Origin: Hymenobacter elongatus
Lineage (GTDB): Bacteria > Bacteroidota > Bacteroidia > Cytophagales > Hymenobacteraceae
Length of the DNA stretch: 64,000 nt
Reading direction: 5' to 3'
NCBI RefSeq assembly: GCF_004745955.1
Contig: NZ_SRLD01000024.1
Coordinates: forward strand, 19,204 to 83,203
The position numbers and the translations under genes are program-made. Of the stretch, positions 16,614 to 26,553 are shown piece after piece (the first letter of the stretch is position 1; every line of letters begins with the position of its first letter). The notes below the pieces were generated by a model. It searched no databases. It had not been told where the DNA came from and worked only from the letters and a program-made list of their open reading frames with translations.

Positions 16614-17852
16614 TTAGCGTAAGAAGAGTGATAAAGCCGCCGGCTTCGGTTTGGCTATTTCTGACGTGGGCATAGCTTCTGAAACCATCGTTTGCGCTTC
16701 CCGCAGGGCCGTAGCGTATGCTTGGTCCAGCACGCGGGTCAGGCCGGGTTCGGGTGCTTGCACATCCGCATCCCAGAGGCCGGCGCGGTGCCAGGGCGTA
16801 AGGTGGTCCCAGTCGGGCCGGTCAACAATGGGGTAGAGGCAGGCGCCGAATAGTGGCACGCCTGCACGGAGCGCGGCGGCACATTCGCGGCCGATCATGC
16901 GTATCCAGGCGGGCCGGTCGATGCCGGGGTGGCTGGTTTCGGTGAGCACCACGGGGCGCTGGTAGCGCTGCCAGGCTCGTTGCAACAAAAAGCCCAGGGG
17001 GCGAAAGCGCGGGTCGTGGTCGTTGTTGGCCCAGGGCAGGGTCTGGCGCGGCTCCAGCTGCCACTGGTTGTCGTAGTAATAGTTGAAGCCCAGCAGGTCC
17101 AGGTATTCCTCGCGTCCTCCCAGCTCGGGGCAGAGGCGCCCGGCCAGCATATCCACGCTCTGAAACTGGTTGTTGTCGAACTCCGCGACCCGCTGCCGAT
17201 GGGTGCGGGATGAGTTCGGCGCTGGCACAATGTGAATCAGCGGCTCGGTGGTCAGGATGCGGATGGTGGGGTCGGCGGCGCGCAGGGCGGCTACGCCTTC
17301 AATGTAGGCCCGCATCAGCCCGCGCTTCACCTCCCAGCCCTGGCCCACGCAGTAGGGCGACGTGCCGCGCACGTCGCCGCCCAGCCAGCTCATAAAGCTT
17401 ACTTCGTTGATGGGAGTCACGATAAGCACCTCATCGGGGCGCTGCGCGCGGTAAAAGTCAACGAAGGCGCGGCATAAGTGGGTAAAGCGGCGGGCAAACT
17501 GCGGGTGTAGCGGCGTCAGATCGTCGGGGTAGCCGAAGTGGCACAAGTCCCAGATCTGCTGAATGCCCTGACGCCGGCCCGCGTCGAGCAGTATCTGCAC
17601 CGTGCTCCAATCGTACTGGTACGCCGTTTTTTCGACCTGACTCCACCGAATTCCTTCCCGCACGGTACCGATCTGGAAAGCGCCTATATCCTGATAATCG
17701 GCGTCGATGCGCTGCAAGTGGCCGGTCAGAGTCAGGAAGTCAACGCGGTGACCAAAGGCATTGAGCTGGTCGGTGCATTCGTAGCCGCCCATCCAAAATG
17801 AGCGGAAGGGGTTAGCCGGCTGCAAGTGCGGAGTTGGGTTGGAAACGGTCAT
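16614..17852 (-). CDS. Glycoside hydrolase-like TIM-barrel protein (GH1-like, clan A)
   Basis: The start is uncertain: ATG 17852 (MTVSNPTPHLQPANPFRSFW) is chosen; ATG 17894 is possible, and 17963 would overlap the upstream gene. The protein of about 412 residues opens with RSFWMGGYECTDQLNAFG. It then shows barrel-strand motifs typical of clan A: the acid/base segment TPINEVSFMSWLGG (NE pair) and the nucleophile segment VVLTETSHPG (TE). No signal peptide is visible, so it is probably cytosolic. Family members split beta-glycosides, though some GH1-like relatives are inactive. It lies between a CDF transporter and a PLD-like gene in one minus-strand run. Confidence 0.72.
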   Translation of the reverse strand: MTVSNPTPHLQPANPFRSFWMGGYECTDQLNAFGHRVDFLTLTGHLQRIDADYQDIGAFQIGTVREGIRWSQVEKTAYQYDWSTVQILLDAGRRQGIQQIWDLCHFGYPDDLTPLHPQFARRFTHLCRAFVDFYRAQRPDEVLIVTPINEVSFMSWLGGDVRGTSPYCVGQGWEVKRGLMRAYIEGVAALRAADPTIRILTTEPLIHIVPAPNSSRTHRQRVAEFDNNQFQSVDMLAGRLCPELGGREEYLDLLGFNYYYDNQWQLEPRQTLPWANNDHDPRFRPLGFLLQRAWQRYQRPVVLTETSHPGIDRPAWIRMIGRECAAALRAGVPLFGACLYPIVDRPDWDHLTPWHRAGLWDADVQAPEPGLTRVLDQAYATALREAQTMVSEAMPTSEIAKPKPAALSLFLR

Positions 17853-17925
17853 GCGCACGGGGTTTTCATAAGTGAGCCCCCGACGTGTGGGCATCGGGGG
17901 TGGGGCGGGAGCAAACGGAGCAGAA

Positions 17926-18864
17926 TCAGCGGGCGGATTCGGTGTGCCGCTGCTTATGGCCAATGGATTTGGCTTCGATGAAAATACGCTTAAACTCCGG
18001 ATGCTTGGCCCGGATGGCGTCCTGCAGTCGGTCCACGGCTTCCTCCACCTGCACGGCCGTCAGGTCGCGCTTGAACTGTACATCCAGGGCCAGCACCACG
18101 TCGGTCGGCCCCAGGTGCGAGGTCAGCGGAGTCCGGATGTGCTCCACGGCCGGCTCGGCCTGCGAAATAGCGTTGACGGAGGCCAGCGTTTCGGCATCCG
18201 CGCCCTCACCTATCAGTAATCCTTTTGTCTTATAAATCAGGAAGATGGCTACGGTCACCAGCAGGACGCCAATGCAAATCGAGGCGGCCCCGTCCAGGTA
18301 GGGGTTGTTGAACAGGTGGCCGAAGTACACGCCCGCCAGGGCGATAACCAGCCCGAATAGCGCGGCCAGGTCTTCCATCAGGATGGCAAACACCGCCGGG
18401 TCCTTGCTGCGGCCCAGGGTAGCCCAGAAGCCGGAGTCGCCGCGGCTCTTGTTGAACTCCTTGAACGCTAGGTAGCAGGAAATGCTTTCGAACACGAGCG
18501 AGAGGCCCAGCACCCAGTAGTTCCAGGTGGGGTCGGTGATGGGCGCAGGGTGCTTGAGGTGCTCGATGCCCTCGTAGAACGACATGCCGCCGCCCACCGA
18601 AAACACCAGCACGGCCACGATAAGGGCCCAGAAGTAGAGCTCCTTGCTGCGCCCGAACGGGTGGCGGGCGTCGGCTGGCTTTTCGGCCTGCTTCACCCCG
18701 TACAGGATCAGGCCGCCGTTGCCGCTATCGACCAGCGAGTGAATGCCTTCGGACAGCATGGCGGAGGAGCCCGTAAAAAAGGCCGCCACAAATTTGGCAA
18801 TGGCAATGGCAATATTGGCCCCGATGGCCCCGTAGATAGCAATTTTAGAAGAACCGGCAGACAT
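17926..18864 (-). CDS. Cation diffusion facilitator family transporter, paralogue 1
   Basis: A 312-residue inner-membrane transporter with an N-terminal transmembrane domain (about 1-215): AIYGAIGANIAIAIAKFVAA, SSAMLSEGIHSLVDSGN, HPFGRSKELYFWAL, LAALFGLVIALAGVYFG and LDGAASICIGVLL. A cytosolic ferredoxin-like C-terminal domain contains VVLALDVQFKRDLTAVQ. CDF proteins export Zn, Fe, Co, Ni or Mn by proton antiport. The LSEGIHSLVDSGN segment carries the usual His/Asp metal ligands of helix 2. It is closely similar to the gene 54 bp upstream, which is a tandem duplicate. Metal specificity cannot be told from sequence. Confidence 0.9.
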   Translation of the reverse strand: MSAGSSKIAIYGAIGANIAIAIAKFVAAFFTGSSAMLSEGIHSLVDSGNGGLILYGVKQAEKPADARHPFGRSKELYFWALIVAVLVFSVGGGMSFYEGIEHLKHPAPITDPTWNYWVLGLSLVFESISCYLAFKEFNKSRGDSGFWATLGRSKDPAVFAILMEDLAALFGLVIALAGVYFGHLFNNPYLDGAASICIGVLLVTVAIFLIYKTKGLLIGEGADAETLASVNAISQAEPAVEHIRTPLTSHLGPTDVVLALDVQFKRDLTAVQVEEAVDRLQDAIRAKHPEFKRIFIEAKSIGHKQRHTESAR

Positions 18865-18918
18865 GGAACAAGCGAAGGTGAGGCGTAAAGAAACGAGATG
18901 GCGCGGACAAAAGCGCGG

Positions 18919-19851
18919 CTAGGAAGCAGTGCGGTGCTCGGGCGCAAACGACTCGGCTTCCACAAAGATGCGTTTGAACTCGGGGTGCTTGGCCCGAATG
19001 GCCCGCTCCAGGTGCAGTACCGCATCCTCCATCTGCTGGGCCGACAAATCCTGGCGAAACCGCACGTCCAGGGCCAGAAAAGCATCCTGGGGCCCAAGGT
19101 ACATGGAAAGCGGCGGCCGAATGCTGGCCACGGCCGGCTCGGCGGCGGCCAGGGCCTGCAGGCTGGCCAGCGTGGTGGCGTCTACACCTTCGCCCACCAG
19201 CAGGCCCCGGGTTTCCTTGAGCATGAACATTGCCATGCCAATCAGCAGCAGGCCAATGGCCATGGAGGCCGCCCCATCGAGGTAGACATTGCCGAGCAGG
19301 TGCCCGAAAAACACCCCGGCCAGGGCAATAACCAGCCCGACCAGGGCGGCCAGGTCTTCGAGCAGAATGGCGTACACGGCCGGGTCGCGGCTGGCGCGCA
19401 GCGCCTGCCAGAAACCGGCGTCGCCGCGCGTCTTGTTGAACTCGCGGAAAGCCAGGAAGCAGGCAATACACTCGAACACCACCGACAGGCCCAGCACCCA
19501 GTAGTTCCAGGTGGGGTCGGAGAGGGGCGTCGGGTCCTGAATGTGCTGCCAGCCCTTGTAAAGCGACATGCCGCCGCCCACCGCGAAGATGAGCACGGCT
19601 ACGATGACCGTCCAGAAGTACAGCTCCTTGCCGTAGCCAAAGGGGTGGGTGGCGTCGGCCGGCTGCTCGGCGCGTTTCAGCCCCCACAGAATCAGCACGC
19701 CGTTGCCGCTATCCACCATTGAGTGGATGCCTTCGGAGAGCATGGCGGAACTACCCGTGAAAAAAGCGGCCACAAACTTGGCAACGGCAATGGCCAGATT
19801 AGCCCCGATGGCCCCGTACACAACCAGTTTGGAAGAAGAAGTTCCGGCCAT
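18919..19851 (-). CDS. Cation diffusion facilitator family transporter, paralogue 2
   Basis: ATG 19851 (MAGTSSSKLVVYGAIGANLA) aligns with the start of paralogue 1. The 310-residue protein repeats the same plan: AMLSEGIHSMVDSGNGVLIL, HPFGYGKELYFWTVI, LAALVGLVIALAGVFFG and LDGAASMAIGLLLIG, then a C-terminal domain with FLALDVRFRQDLSAQQ. The pair differs mostly in the cytosolic domain, which may shift metal choice or allow a heterodimer; both ideas are inference. It is the first gene of the minus-strand run reaching ogt. The 96-bp gap to the divergent permease gene must hold both promoters. Confidence 0.9.
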   Translation of the reverse strand: MAGTSSSKLVVYGAIGANLAIAVAKFVAAFFTGSSAMLSEGIHSMVDSGNGVLILWGLKRAEQPADATHPFGYGKELYFWTVIVAVLIFAVGGGMSLYKGWQHIQDPTPLSDPTWNYWVLGLSVVFECIACFLAFREFNKTRGDAGFWQALRASRDPAVYAILLEDLAALVGLVIALAGVFFGHLLGNVYLDGAASMAIGLLLIGMAMFMLKETRGLLVGEGVDATTLASLQALAAAEPAVASIRPPLSMYLGPQDAFLALDVRFRQDLSAQQMEDAVLHLERAIRAKHPEFKRIFVEAESFAPEHRTAS

Positions 19852-19947
19852 AGAAAAGACAGTTAGTTGCCCGTGGTACGGGGGCAGCCAAATGGAAGTT
19901 GGCAACGGGCATGGAACAATCGGCTTTTATCCGACTTTTACGGCCCT

Positions 19948-21315
19948 ATGATCAACACCTCTACCGAAGCCACCCCTACCGCCGCCCCGCTCCGCCGCAA
20001 CCTGGGCCTGGTGCAGGCCACGGCTCTGAACATGATTGACATGGTCGGCATCGGCCCCTTCGTGACCCTGCCGCTGGTGATGGGCATGATGGGGCCGTAC
20101 TTCCTGCTGGCTTGGCTGGTAGGCGCGGGGCTGGCCATTGTCGACGGCCTGATCTGGAGCGAGTTGGGCGCAGCCTACCCCGAGGCCGGCGGCTCCTACA
20201 AGTTTCTGAAGCTGGCCTACGGCGAAAAGAAGTGGGGCCGGCTGATGTCGTTTCTCTACGTGTGGCAAACGCTGGTGCAGGCTCCGCTGGTGGTAGCCTC
20301 AGGCGCCATCGGCTTTGCCCAGTATTTTGGCTACCTCGTGCCTCTCACGGTATGGTGGCAGCCCAAAATGGTGTCGGGCCTCGTGGTGCTGGCCCTCATT
20401 GCCTTGCTCTACCGCCGCATCGAAGACATCGGCCGTCTGGGCGTGATGTTGTGGGTGGGCGTGCTGGGCCTCATGGCCTGGCTGATTTTCGGCGGCCTGA
20501 CGCACGCCGAGCATACCGTGGCCTGGCTGCCAGCCGGCGGCTTCTCGGCGCTGCCGGGCCTGCTGCTGTCGGCGGCCATGGGGCAGGCGGCCGTCAAGAC
20601 GGTGTACAGCTACCTGGGCTACTACAACGTGTGCCACCTGGGCGGCGAAATCAAGAATCCGCAACGCGTGATTCCGCGCAGCATTTTCCTGAGTATCCTG
20701 GGCATCATGGCTCTGTATCTGCTGCTCAACTGGAGCGTGGGCACCGTTATACCGTGGCAGGAAGCGCAGCACTCCGAGTTCATCGTCAGCACGTTCGTCG
20801 AGAAGCTCTATGGGCCAGTAGCGGCCCAAGCGGCTACGGCGCTGGTGCTGTGGGTGGCGTTTGCCTCCCTTTTCGCGGTGCTGTTGGGCTACTCCCGCAT
20901 TCCCTACGCGGCGGCGGCCGATGGCGAGTTTCTGCCGCTCTTCGCCAAAACCCACCCCACCAAGCATTTTCCCCACGTGTCGCTGCTGATTCTGGGCGGT
21001 TTGGGCTTCGTATTCAGCCTGCTGTTCCGCCTCGGCGAGGTCATCACCGCCATCCTGGCCATGCGCATTCTGGTGCAGTTCGTGGGGCAGGCTATTGGCC
21101 TCGTGCTTTTGCGCCGCCGGAATGGCGCGGCTCATCTGCCGTTCCGAATGCCGCTGTATCCGCTGCCGGTTATCATTGCCGTGGCCGTGTGGCTGCTGAT
21201 TTTCTGGAGTACCGGCCCCACGTTCATGCTTTCCGGCCTCACCGTTATTGGCACGGGTATCATCGTGTTTTTGCTATGGAGCCGCCGCCGGGGGCAATGG
21301 CCGTTTGCAAGCTAA
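19948..21315 (+). CDS. APC family amino acid permease
   Basis: ATG 19948 (MINTSTEATPTAAPLRRN) starts a 455-residue polytopic membrane protein with about 12 hydrophobic segments. The first transmembrane region carries MIDMVGIGPFVTLPLVMG, matching the unwound helix 1 GIG motif of APC transporters. EAGGSYKFL and SYLGYYNVCHLGGEIKNP are the helix 3 and helix 6 regions. The family imports amino acids or related amines with a cation. The specific substrate is not predictable. The gene is monocistronic; a palindrome of family A follows. Confidence 0.9.
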   Translation: MINTSTEATPTAAPLRRNLGLVQATALNMIDMVGIGPFVTLPLVMGMMGPYFLLAWLVGAGLAIVDGLIWSELGAAYPEAGGSYKFLKLAYGEKKWGRLMSFLYVWQTLVQAPLVVASGAIGFAQYFGYLVPLTVWWQPKMVSGLVVLALIALLYRRIEDIGRLGVMLWVGVLGLMAWLIFGGLTHAEHTVAWLPAGGFSALPGLLLSAAMGQAAVKTVYSYLGYYNVCHLGGEIKNPQRVIPRSIFLSILGIMALYLLLNWSVGTVIPWQEAQHSEFIVSTFVEKLYGPVAAQAATALVLWVAFASLFAVLLGYSRIPYAAAADGEFLPLFAKTHPTKHFPHVSLLILGGLGFVFSLLFRLGEVITAILAMRILVQFVGQAIGLVLLRRRNGAAHLPFRMPLYPLPVIIAVAVWLLIFWSTGPTFMLSGLTVIGTGIIVFLLWSRRRGQWPFAS

Positions 21316-21431
21316 AGCCTCACCCAGAAACGGATGAGAACATCGTTTTCAGCCTGCTTGATTTGGGGTCGGCTTGTTGAAGCGGGACGATTCTCAATCA
21401 CGGAAGCTGTTTAGGAAGTCGCCTGACGGTT

Positions 21432-21540
21432 CTGCTCTATCTTGCGTCCGCTTGCCGAAGCATCTCCACCGCGCCATTAGCGGCTTTTCGGCGGAGCGGT
21501 AAAGATGCTTTGACTCCGCTGCGCGGACGCTAGATGAGCA
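21432..21540. repeat. Palindrome, core family A, copy 3 (diverged)
   Basis: The halves GCGTCCGCTTGCCGAAGCATCTCCACCGC and GCGGTAAAGATGCTTT..GCGGACGC pair with several mismatches and are extended by TGCTC(T)ATCT / AGATGAGCA. The core is recognisably that of the copies at 8691 and 14151, but both arms carry their own changes. It lies in the 287-bp gap after the permease gene. Confidence 0.75.
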
Positions 21541-21602
21541 GGACGCAAATGGGGTTTTACCATTTCCCAACCACGCTCTAAACACTTCTGAGGGTATAAC
21601 TA

Positions 21603-22181
21603 ATGCTACGTTTTCTGTGCTTTTGTCTGCTTGGCCTACTGCTACTCGCGGTGCCGGCCCGGGCCCAAAACGCCCCGGCCGATACTGACTTTTTGCCCTG
21701 GAGCGCCACGCGTCGCCTCACCGCCGCCGACTTCCGCATGCAGCTGCGGGCCAATACCAATATGCGCGGCAGCAGTGCCAGCTTCGTCCTTGGGATGGAT
21801 GGCAACGCGTACGACCTGCTGGGCAAGCGCGGCAACAATGCCGTGTACAACCGCATGTTTCGCCCCGCCTCCTGGCTCGATACTACGGAGGTTGCCGAAG
21901 TGTCGCGCAGCATCTGTTACCAGCAAACGCTGTTTGATATCCAGGAAATATACGTGCGTCGGCTCCGCCAGGAAGCCCGCGCCAATGCCCGCAAAATCAT
22001 CCTGATCGGCAAGCCCAACCTGACCGAGCTAAGTGCCCGGCACGTTAAAGAGGCCCAGCAGCGGCAAGTGGATTACACGGAGGAAACAGCGTATGGCACG
22101 ATTTCTCAACCGCAAGCCGTCTGGGAACAACAGATTTTGACCGAGCTTCAGGCCCGGCACGCCTTCCAGACTGCCGACTAG
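21603..22181 (+). CDS. Exported protein, possibly DUF922-like
   Basis: A 192-residue protein with a signal peptide (MLRFLCFCLLGLLLLAVPARAQ). FLPWSATRRLTAADFRMQLR recalls the N-terminal W..RLTWxDF of DUF922 proteins, and CYQQTLFDIQEIYVRRLRQE the place where those carry an HExxH-like site. No zinc-binding histidine pair is visible, so it would be a degenerate member at best. The function is unknown. Its stop codon overlaps that of the convergent acetyltransferase gene in the palindrome CTAG. Confidence 0.65.
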   Translation: MLRFLCFCLLGLLLLAVPARAQNAPADTDFLPWSATRRLTAADFRMQLRANTNMRGSSASFVLGMDGNAYDLLGKRGNNAVYNRMFRPASWLDTTEVAEVSRSICYQQTLFDIQEIYVRRLRQEARANARKIILIGKPNLTELSARHVKEAQQRQVDYTEETAYGTISQPQAVWEQQILTELQARHAFQTAD

Positions 22182-22681
22182 GGTAGTCGTTTCTCGTAGC
22201 AGAAAAACCGCAGCCCCGACCGGAAAGCCAGCGTGATTTCACCCGCAAACCGGTAGCCCAGCTTCGGAAACAGTCGCTGCGTAGCCGTATTCTCCGAATT
22301 GGTATCCACGCGTAGCGACTTCAATCCTTTTTCCTGGGCCACTGTTTCTGCCTGTTGTAGCAAAGCGGCGGCTACGCCCCGTCCCTGTACGGCCGGGGCC
22401 ACTGCCAGGCGGTGCGTTACTACGGCCATTTCCGTAGCGTCCCAGTCGGCCTGCGCGTATTCCGGGTCTTGGTCCTGGGTGAGGGCCGCTACGCCCACTA
22501 CTGCTTCGGCCAGCTCCGCCACCCACAGCTGCCGCCGCTCAATATCCTGCTGGAAAACAGCTTCGTTCGGGTAGTCGCCTTCCCACTGAAAATTGCCCGC
22601 TGCCTGCATCAGCGGCACCACCTGCCGAACGAGGGCCATAATGGCGGGTAAATCGGCAGTGGTAGCGAGGCGAATCAGCAT
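22178..22681 (-). CDS. GNAT family N-acetyltransferase
   Basis: ATG 22681 (MLIRLATTADLPAIMALVRQ) is a typical GNAT start; the longer frame adds an unrelated 11 residues. The 167-residue protein has the strand VVTHRLAVAPAVQGRGVAAALL, in which QGRGVA is the acetyl-CoA pyrophosphate-binding motif A. It ends TQRLFPKLGYRFAGEI, the usual motif B. GNAT enzymes transfer acetyl to amines of small molecules or proteins. The substrate is unknown. It shares stop-codon bases with the convergent gene before it. Confidence 0.88.
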   Translation of the reverse strand: MLIRLATTADLPAIMALVRQVVPLMQAAGNFQWEGDYPNEAVFQQDIERRQLWVAELAEAVVGVAALTQDQDPEYAQADWDATEMAVVTHRLAVAPAVQGRGVAAALLQQAETVAQEKGLKSLRVDTNSENTATQRLFPKLGYRFAGEITLAFRSGLRFFCYEKRLP

Positions 22682-22712
22682 AAGGCAAGGCGAAGAGTGA
22701 AAAAGGACGGAC

Positions 22713-22739
22713 AAAAAAAGAACGCGCCGCAGCGCGTTC
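22713..22739 (-). terminator. Terminator downstream of hemB
   Basis: GAACGCGC / GCGCGTTC form a hairpin with a 4-base loop. On the minus strand it is followed by a run of seven T, giving a classical intrinsic terminator 27 bp beyond the hemB stop. Confidence 0.85.
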
Positions 22740-22765
22740 CTAATTCTTGGCCGGAATAAAGCGCG

Positions 22766-23758
<993 letters not shown>

Positions 23759-23799
23759 AAAGAATGTTGGAAAGAGTCAGCCGGGAAAAACAACGCCAG

Positions 23800-23807
23800 C
23801 AAAGGTA
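23800..23807 (-). promoter_or_regulatory. Candidate -7 element TACCTTTG for hemB
   Basis: On the minus strand TACCTTTG matches TAnnTTTG and lies 41 bp before the hemB start. No TTG is found at the expected -33 spacing. Confidence 0.45.
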
Positions 23808-23883
23808 AGGTTGCGCCGCCGGTAGTAGCGCCGCATGAAACCACGAGCAGAAAAAGCCTGTCTTGCCGGCCTGGCACCAGGGG

Positions 23884-24414
23884 CTACATGTTGAAAAACT
23901 CCTGAAAGATTTCCAGCCACGCGTGCTGGCCACCAAAGCCGAGCACCAGAAAGTAGTAGCCCAGAATAACCACGGCGGCACCGACTCCCAGCCCCAGCCA
24001 GCCGCCCAGAAACAACCCCACAAGCACCCCCCCGACAACCAGTAGGGCGCCCAGCACCACGTGGAAAAAATCGGTACTGTCGGCTGCCGGCCGCTGCGCG
24101 CGAGCCGCTGGCCGGGCCCTGCTACGTTGTATCTCCCGCTGCGGCTGGTGCCGCAGCCTACGAGCCGGATTTGCTCGGCTTACAGCCACCGGCCGGGGTG
24201 CTGTAGGCTGCCGTGCCGCTGTTGTGCCGGGCGCGGCGGGTTCTGCGGCTGAGGCTGGTGGCGCTACCGACTGCGCAGTTGGAGCAGCTGGAGTTGCCGT
24301 CGCCACTAGTGGCCCCGTGCCAGGGAGAAATTGGAAGGCCGCTTTTTCAGCGCGGCAGCCCAGCAGTAAGACACAGGAGAGAAGAAAGAGTCGGCTTCCG
24401 GAGAGTACGTGCAT
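23884..24414 (-). CDS. Small lipoprotein with an Ala/Pro/Arg-rich linker and C-terminal membrane segments
   Basis: ATG 24414 gives MHVLSGSRLFLLSCVLLLGC, a lipoprotein signal with lipobox LLGC. Residues about 30-110 are low-complexity (Ala, Pro, Thr, then Arg: RRLRHQPQREIQRSRARP). The C-terminus has two hydrophobic stretches (FHVVLGALLVVGGVLVGLFL and LGVGAAVVILGYYFLVLGF) and ends EIFQEFFNM. A lipid anchor combined with transmembrane helices is common in small Bacteroidota envelope proteins of unknown function. The next gene upstream ends in a terminator just before this start. Confidence 0.65.
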   Translation of the reverse strand: MHVLSGSRLFLLSCVLLLGCRAEKAAFQFLPGTGPLVATATPAAPTAQSVAPPASAAEPAAPGTTAARQPTAPRPVAVSRANPARRLRHQPQREIQRSRARPAARAQRPAADSTDFFHVVLGALLVVGGVLVGLFLGGWLGLGVGAAVVILGYYFLVLGFGGQHAWLEIFQEFFNM

Positions 24415-24417
24415 CAG

Positions 24418-24455
24418 CAAAAAATAAGCGGACCGCCAGCATCAGGCGGTCCGCT
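24418..24455 (-). terminator. Terminator downstream of the ornithine aminotransferase gene
   Basis: The arms AGCGGACCGCC and GGCGGTCCGCT pair perfectly around a short loop. On the minus strand a T-rich stretch (TTATTTTTTG) follows. It separates rocD from the small lipoprotein gene. Confidence 0.85.
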
Positions 24456-24479
24456 TTGCTTTCGTAAAAAGAAGCTGGC

Positions 24480-25742
24480 TTAAAACTCCAGAATTACCTG
24501 CTCGATAATGTCGCAGGCCTCGTGCATTTGCTCCTCAGTAATAACCAGCGGCGGCGCGAAGCGGATGATGTCGCCGTGGGTGGGCTTGGCCAGCAGGCCG
24601 CGCTCCATCAGCGTCACGCACACATCCCAGGCAGTGCGGCCATCGGCGTGGGGCTTGATAATCACGGCATTGAGCAGGCCTTTGCCCCGCACCAACTCCA
24701 CTACCTCGGGGCGTTTGGCCATCACGCGGCGCATCCGCTCCCGAAATACCTCGCCCTGGGCCCGCGAGTTGCTCACCAGGTTTTCGTCGTGCAACACATC
24801 CAGCGCCGCCCGCAGCACTACGCAAGCCAGCGGATTGCCACCAAACGTGGAGCCGTGCTGCCCCGGCTGAATCGTGAGCATAATATGGTCGGGGGCCAGC
24901 ACCGCCGATACCGGCATCGTGCCACCCGATAAGGCCTTACCCAGAATCAGAATATCAGCATGAACGCCTTCGTAGCATACGGCCAGCAGCTGGCCCGTGC
25001 GCCCCAGCCCCGTCTGTATTTCATCGGCAATAAACAGCACGTTGTTCGCCTTGCACAAGGCGTACGCCTTGGCTAAGTAGCCTTCCGAAGGCACCATCAC
25101 CCCGGCTTCCCCCTGAATGGGCTCCACCAGAAAACCGCACACGTGCGGGTCCTGCAAGGCTTCCTCCAGTGCCGCCAGGTCATTGTAGGGCACCACTTGG
25201 TAGCCCGGCATGTAGGGGCCAAAGCCGCCGGTGCTGTCGGCGTCGGTACTGAAGGAAATGATGCCGGTCGTGCGGCCGTGGAAGTTGTGCTCGGCCACCA
25301 GAATGCGGGCCTGGTTGGGCGCAATGCCTTTTTCCTGGTAGCCCCACTTGCGGGCCAGCTTCAGCGCCGTTTCTACGGCTTCGGCTCCCGAGTTCATCAG
25401 GAGTGCTTTGTCGTAGTTGAACAACTCGCACAACTGCTTCTCTGCCGGCCCCAGCTGGTCGTTGAAAAATGCCCGCGACGTGAGGGTGAGCTTCTGCGCC
25501 TGCTCTATCATGGCTCCCACGATGCGCGGGTGGCAATGGCCCTGGTTCACAGCCGAATACGCCGACAGAAAATCAAAATACTGCTTGCCGTCCACGTCCC
25601 ACACATGCACCCCTTCACCGCGGTTGAGCACCACGGGCAACGGGTGGTAGTTGTGGGCTCCGTAGCGGTCTTCCAGCGCCATCAGCTCTTGGCTGCGGCT
25701 TGTAGTGGTGTCAGTGGCAGAGTGGGTGGGGGCAGAGTGCAT
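24480..25742 (-). CDS. rocD: Ornithine--oxo-acid transaminase
   Basis: A 420-residue PLP enzyme of the class III aminotransferases. It shows [70 protein letters not shown] and ILGKALSGG with the PLP-binding lysine, then [11 protein letters not shown]. The start of the conserved part and the YHPLPVV segment are characteristic of ornithine aminotransferase. This enzyme converts ornithine and 2-oxoglutarate to glutamate semialdehyde and glutamate, linking arginine and proline metabolism. It is flanked by its own terminator and appears monocistronic. Confidence 0.94.
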   Translation of the reverse strand: MHSAPTHSATDTTTSRSQELMALEDRYGAHNYHPLPVVLNRGEGVHVWDVDGKQYFDFLSAYSAVNQGHCHPRIVGAMIEQAQKLTLTSRAFFNDQLGPAEKQLCELFNYDKALLMNSGAEAVETALKLARKWGYQEKGIAPNQARILVAEHNFHGRTTGIISFSTDADSTGGFGPYMPGYQVVPYNDLAALEEALQDPHVCGFLVEPIQGEAGVMVPSEGYLAKAYALCKANNVLFIADEIQTGLGRTGQLLAVCYEGVHADILILGKALSGGTMPVSAVLAPDHIMLTIQPGQHGSTFGGNPLACVVLRAALDVLHDENLVSNSRAQGEVFRERMRRVMAKRPEVVELVRGKGLLNAVIIKPHADGRTAWDVCVTLMERGLLAKPTHGDIIRFAPPLVITEEQMHEACDIIEQVILEF

Positions 25743-25836
25743 AGCGAAGGAGTGTTAAGCCGCAAAACGAGTTCAGCTGCCCAAAATTACGGAAAAGACC
25801 CGGAAGGCGTTGGCACTACAGCTGAACGCGTGAGAC

Positions 25837-26349
25837 CTACTCCTCCAACGCATCCAGCCGGCTCTGGATATCGAGGAACTTACCCACGAAATTGCCCTCC
25901 TCCGAGCCATTGGCCCGCACGATGGTCCAGTCGAACACGGCGTTGGTTGTAAACTCCAGGATCTGGCCATTCGTGTAGCCTTGCACGGTTTGCAGCTCGT
26001 TGGCAATCGTACCCTGAATGTAGGCGTCTTCCCACTGCGTTACCCGCACAAAAACCTGCTCAAACTTGCCGTCCGTGTCCACTACGCGGGTGGTCAGGTA
26101 AAACGCTTCACCGGCTTTCAGACCCGCCTGGTAGCGTTTTTTGGCTTGGGGCAAAGTTCGTAAGGCTTCCTTGACCGGCTTGGCGATAAGCTGGTCAAAC
26201 AGCGCCATCGACTGCGCCGGCCCCACCGATTCGCTCTCGGCTACTGCCACGGCTACGGGGCGGTCGGGGGCCGCTGCCTGCTGCGCCCATCCCGCCCCGC
26301 TGGCAGCGAGCAGCAGCACTATCAGGCAGGCCGTACGAAGCAAAAGCAT
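25837..26349 (-). CDS. Exported DUF2314-like protein
   Basis: A 170-residue protein with a signal peptide (MLLLRTACLIVLLLAASGAGWAQ). The mature part shows KAGEAFYLTTRVVDTDGKFE, RVTQWEDAYIQGTIANEL and ILEFTTNAVFDWTIVRANGS. This W..G.I..G.....V.DW...G pattern is that of the DUF2314 domain, whose function is not established. It is a single gene, 94 bp upstream of rocD on the same strand; co-transcription is possible. A longer start is not available. Confidence 0.7.
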   Translation of the reverse strand: MLLLRTACLIVLLLAASGAGWAQQAAAPDRPVAVAVAESESVGPAQSMALFDQLIAKPVKEALRTLPQAKKRYQAGLKAGEAFYLTTRVVDTDGKFEQVFVRVTQWEDAYIQGTIANELQTVQGYTNGQILEFTTNAVFDWTIVRANGSEEGNFVGKFLDIQSRLDALEE

Positions 26350-26553
26350 AGGTGGAATAGTAGCTTTCCGCCCCGGAAAGAGGTTCTAAGGTACTAAAAA
26401 ACGGCTGTATTGGGGGCAGGTTTAGGAATATGCAGTTGGCGGCGCTACCGCTTGCTGGCCTCCTTAGTTGAGGTCCGAAAGCCAGCAGTTGCCGTGCCCG
26501 GCCCAGGGCTACTGGTCCCGGCTGTCGGGCTTTTGGTCGTAACTTGCCGGCCT

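Noticed and set aside
16614..17963. Glycosidase-like gene starting at 17963
   Set aside because: This would overlap the CDF gene's end by 38 bp and adds a Pro-rich stretch unlike family starts; ATG 17852 is preferred.
22178..22184. Shared CTAG stops read as an annotation artefact
   Set aside because: Both proteins have normal family ends and starts, and the overlap of convergent stops is physically consistent.
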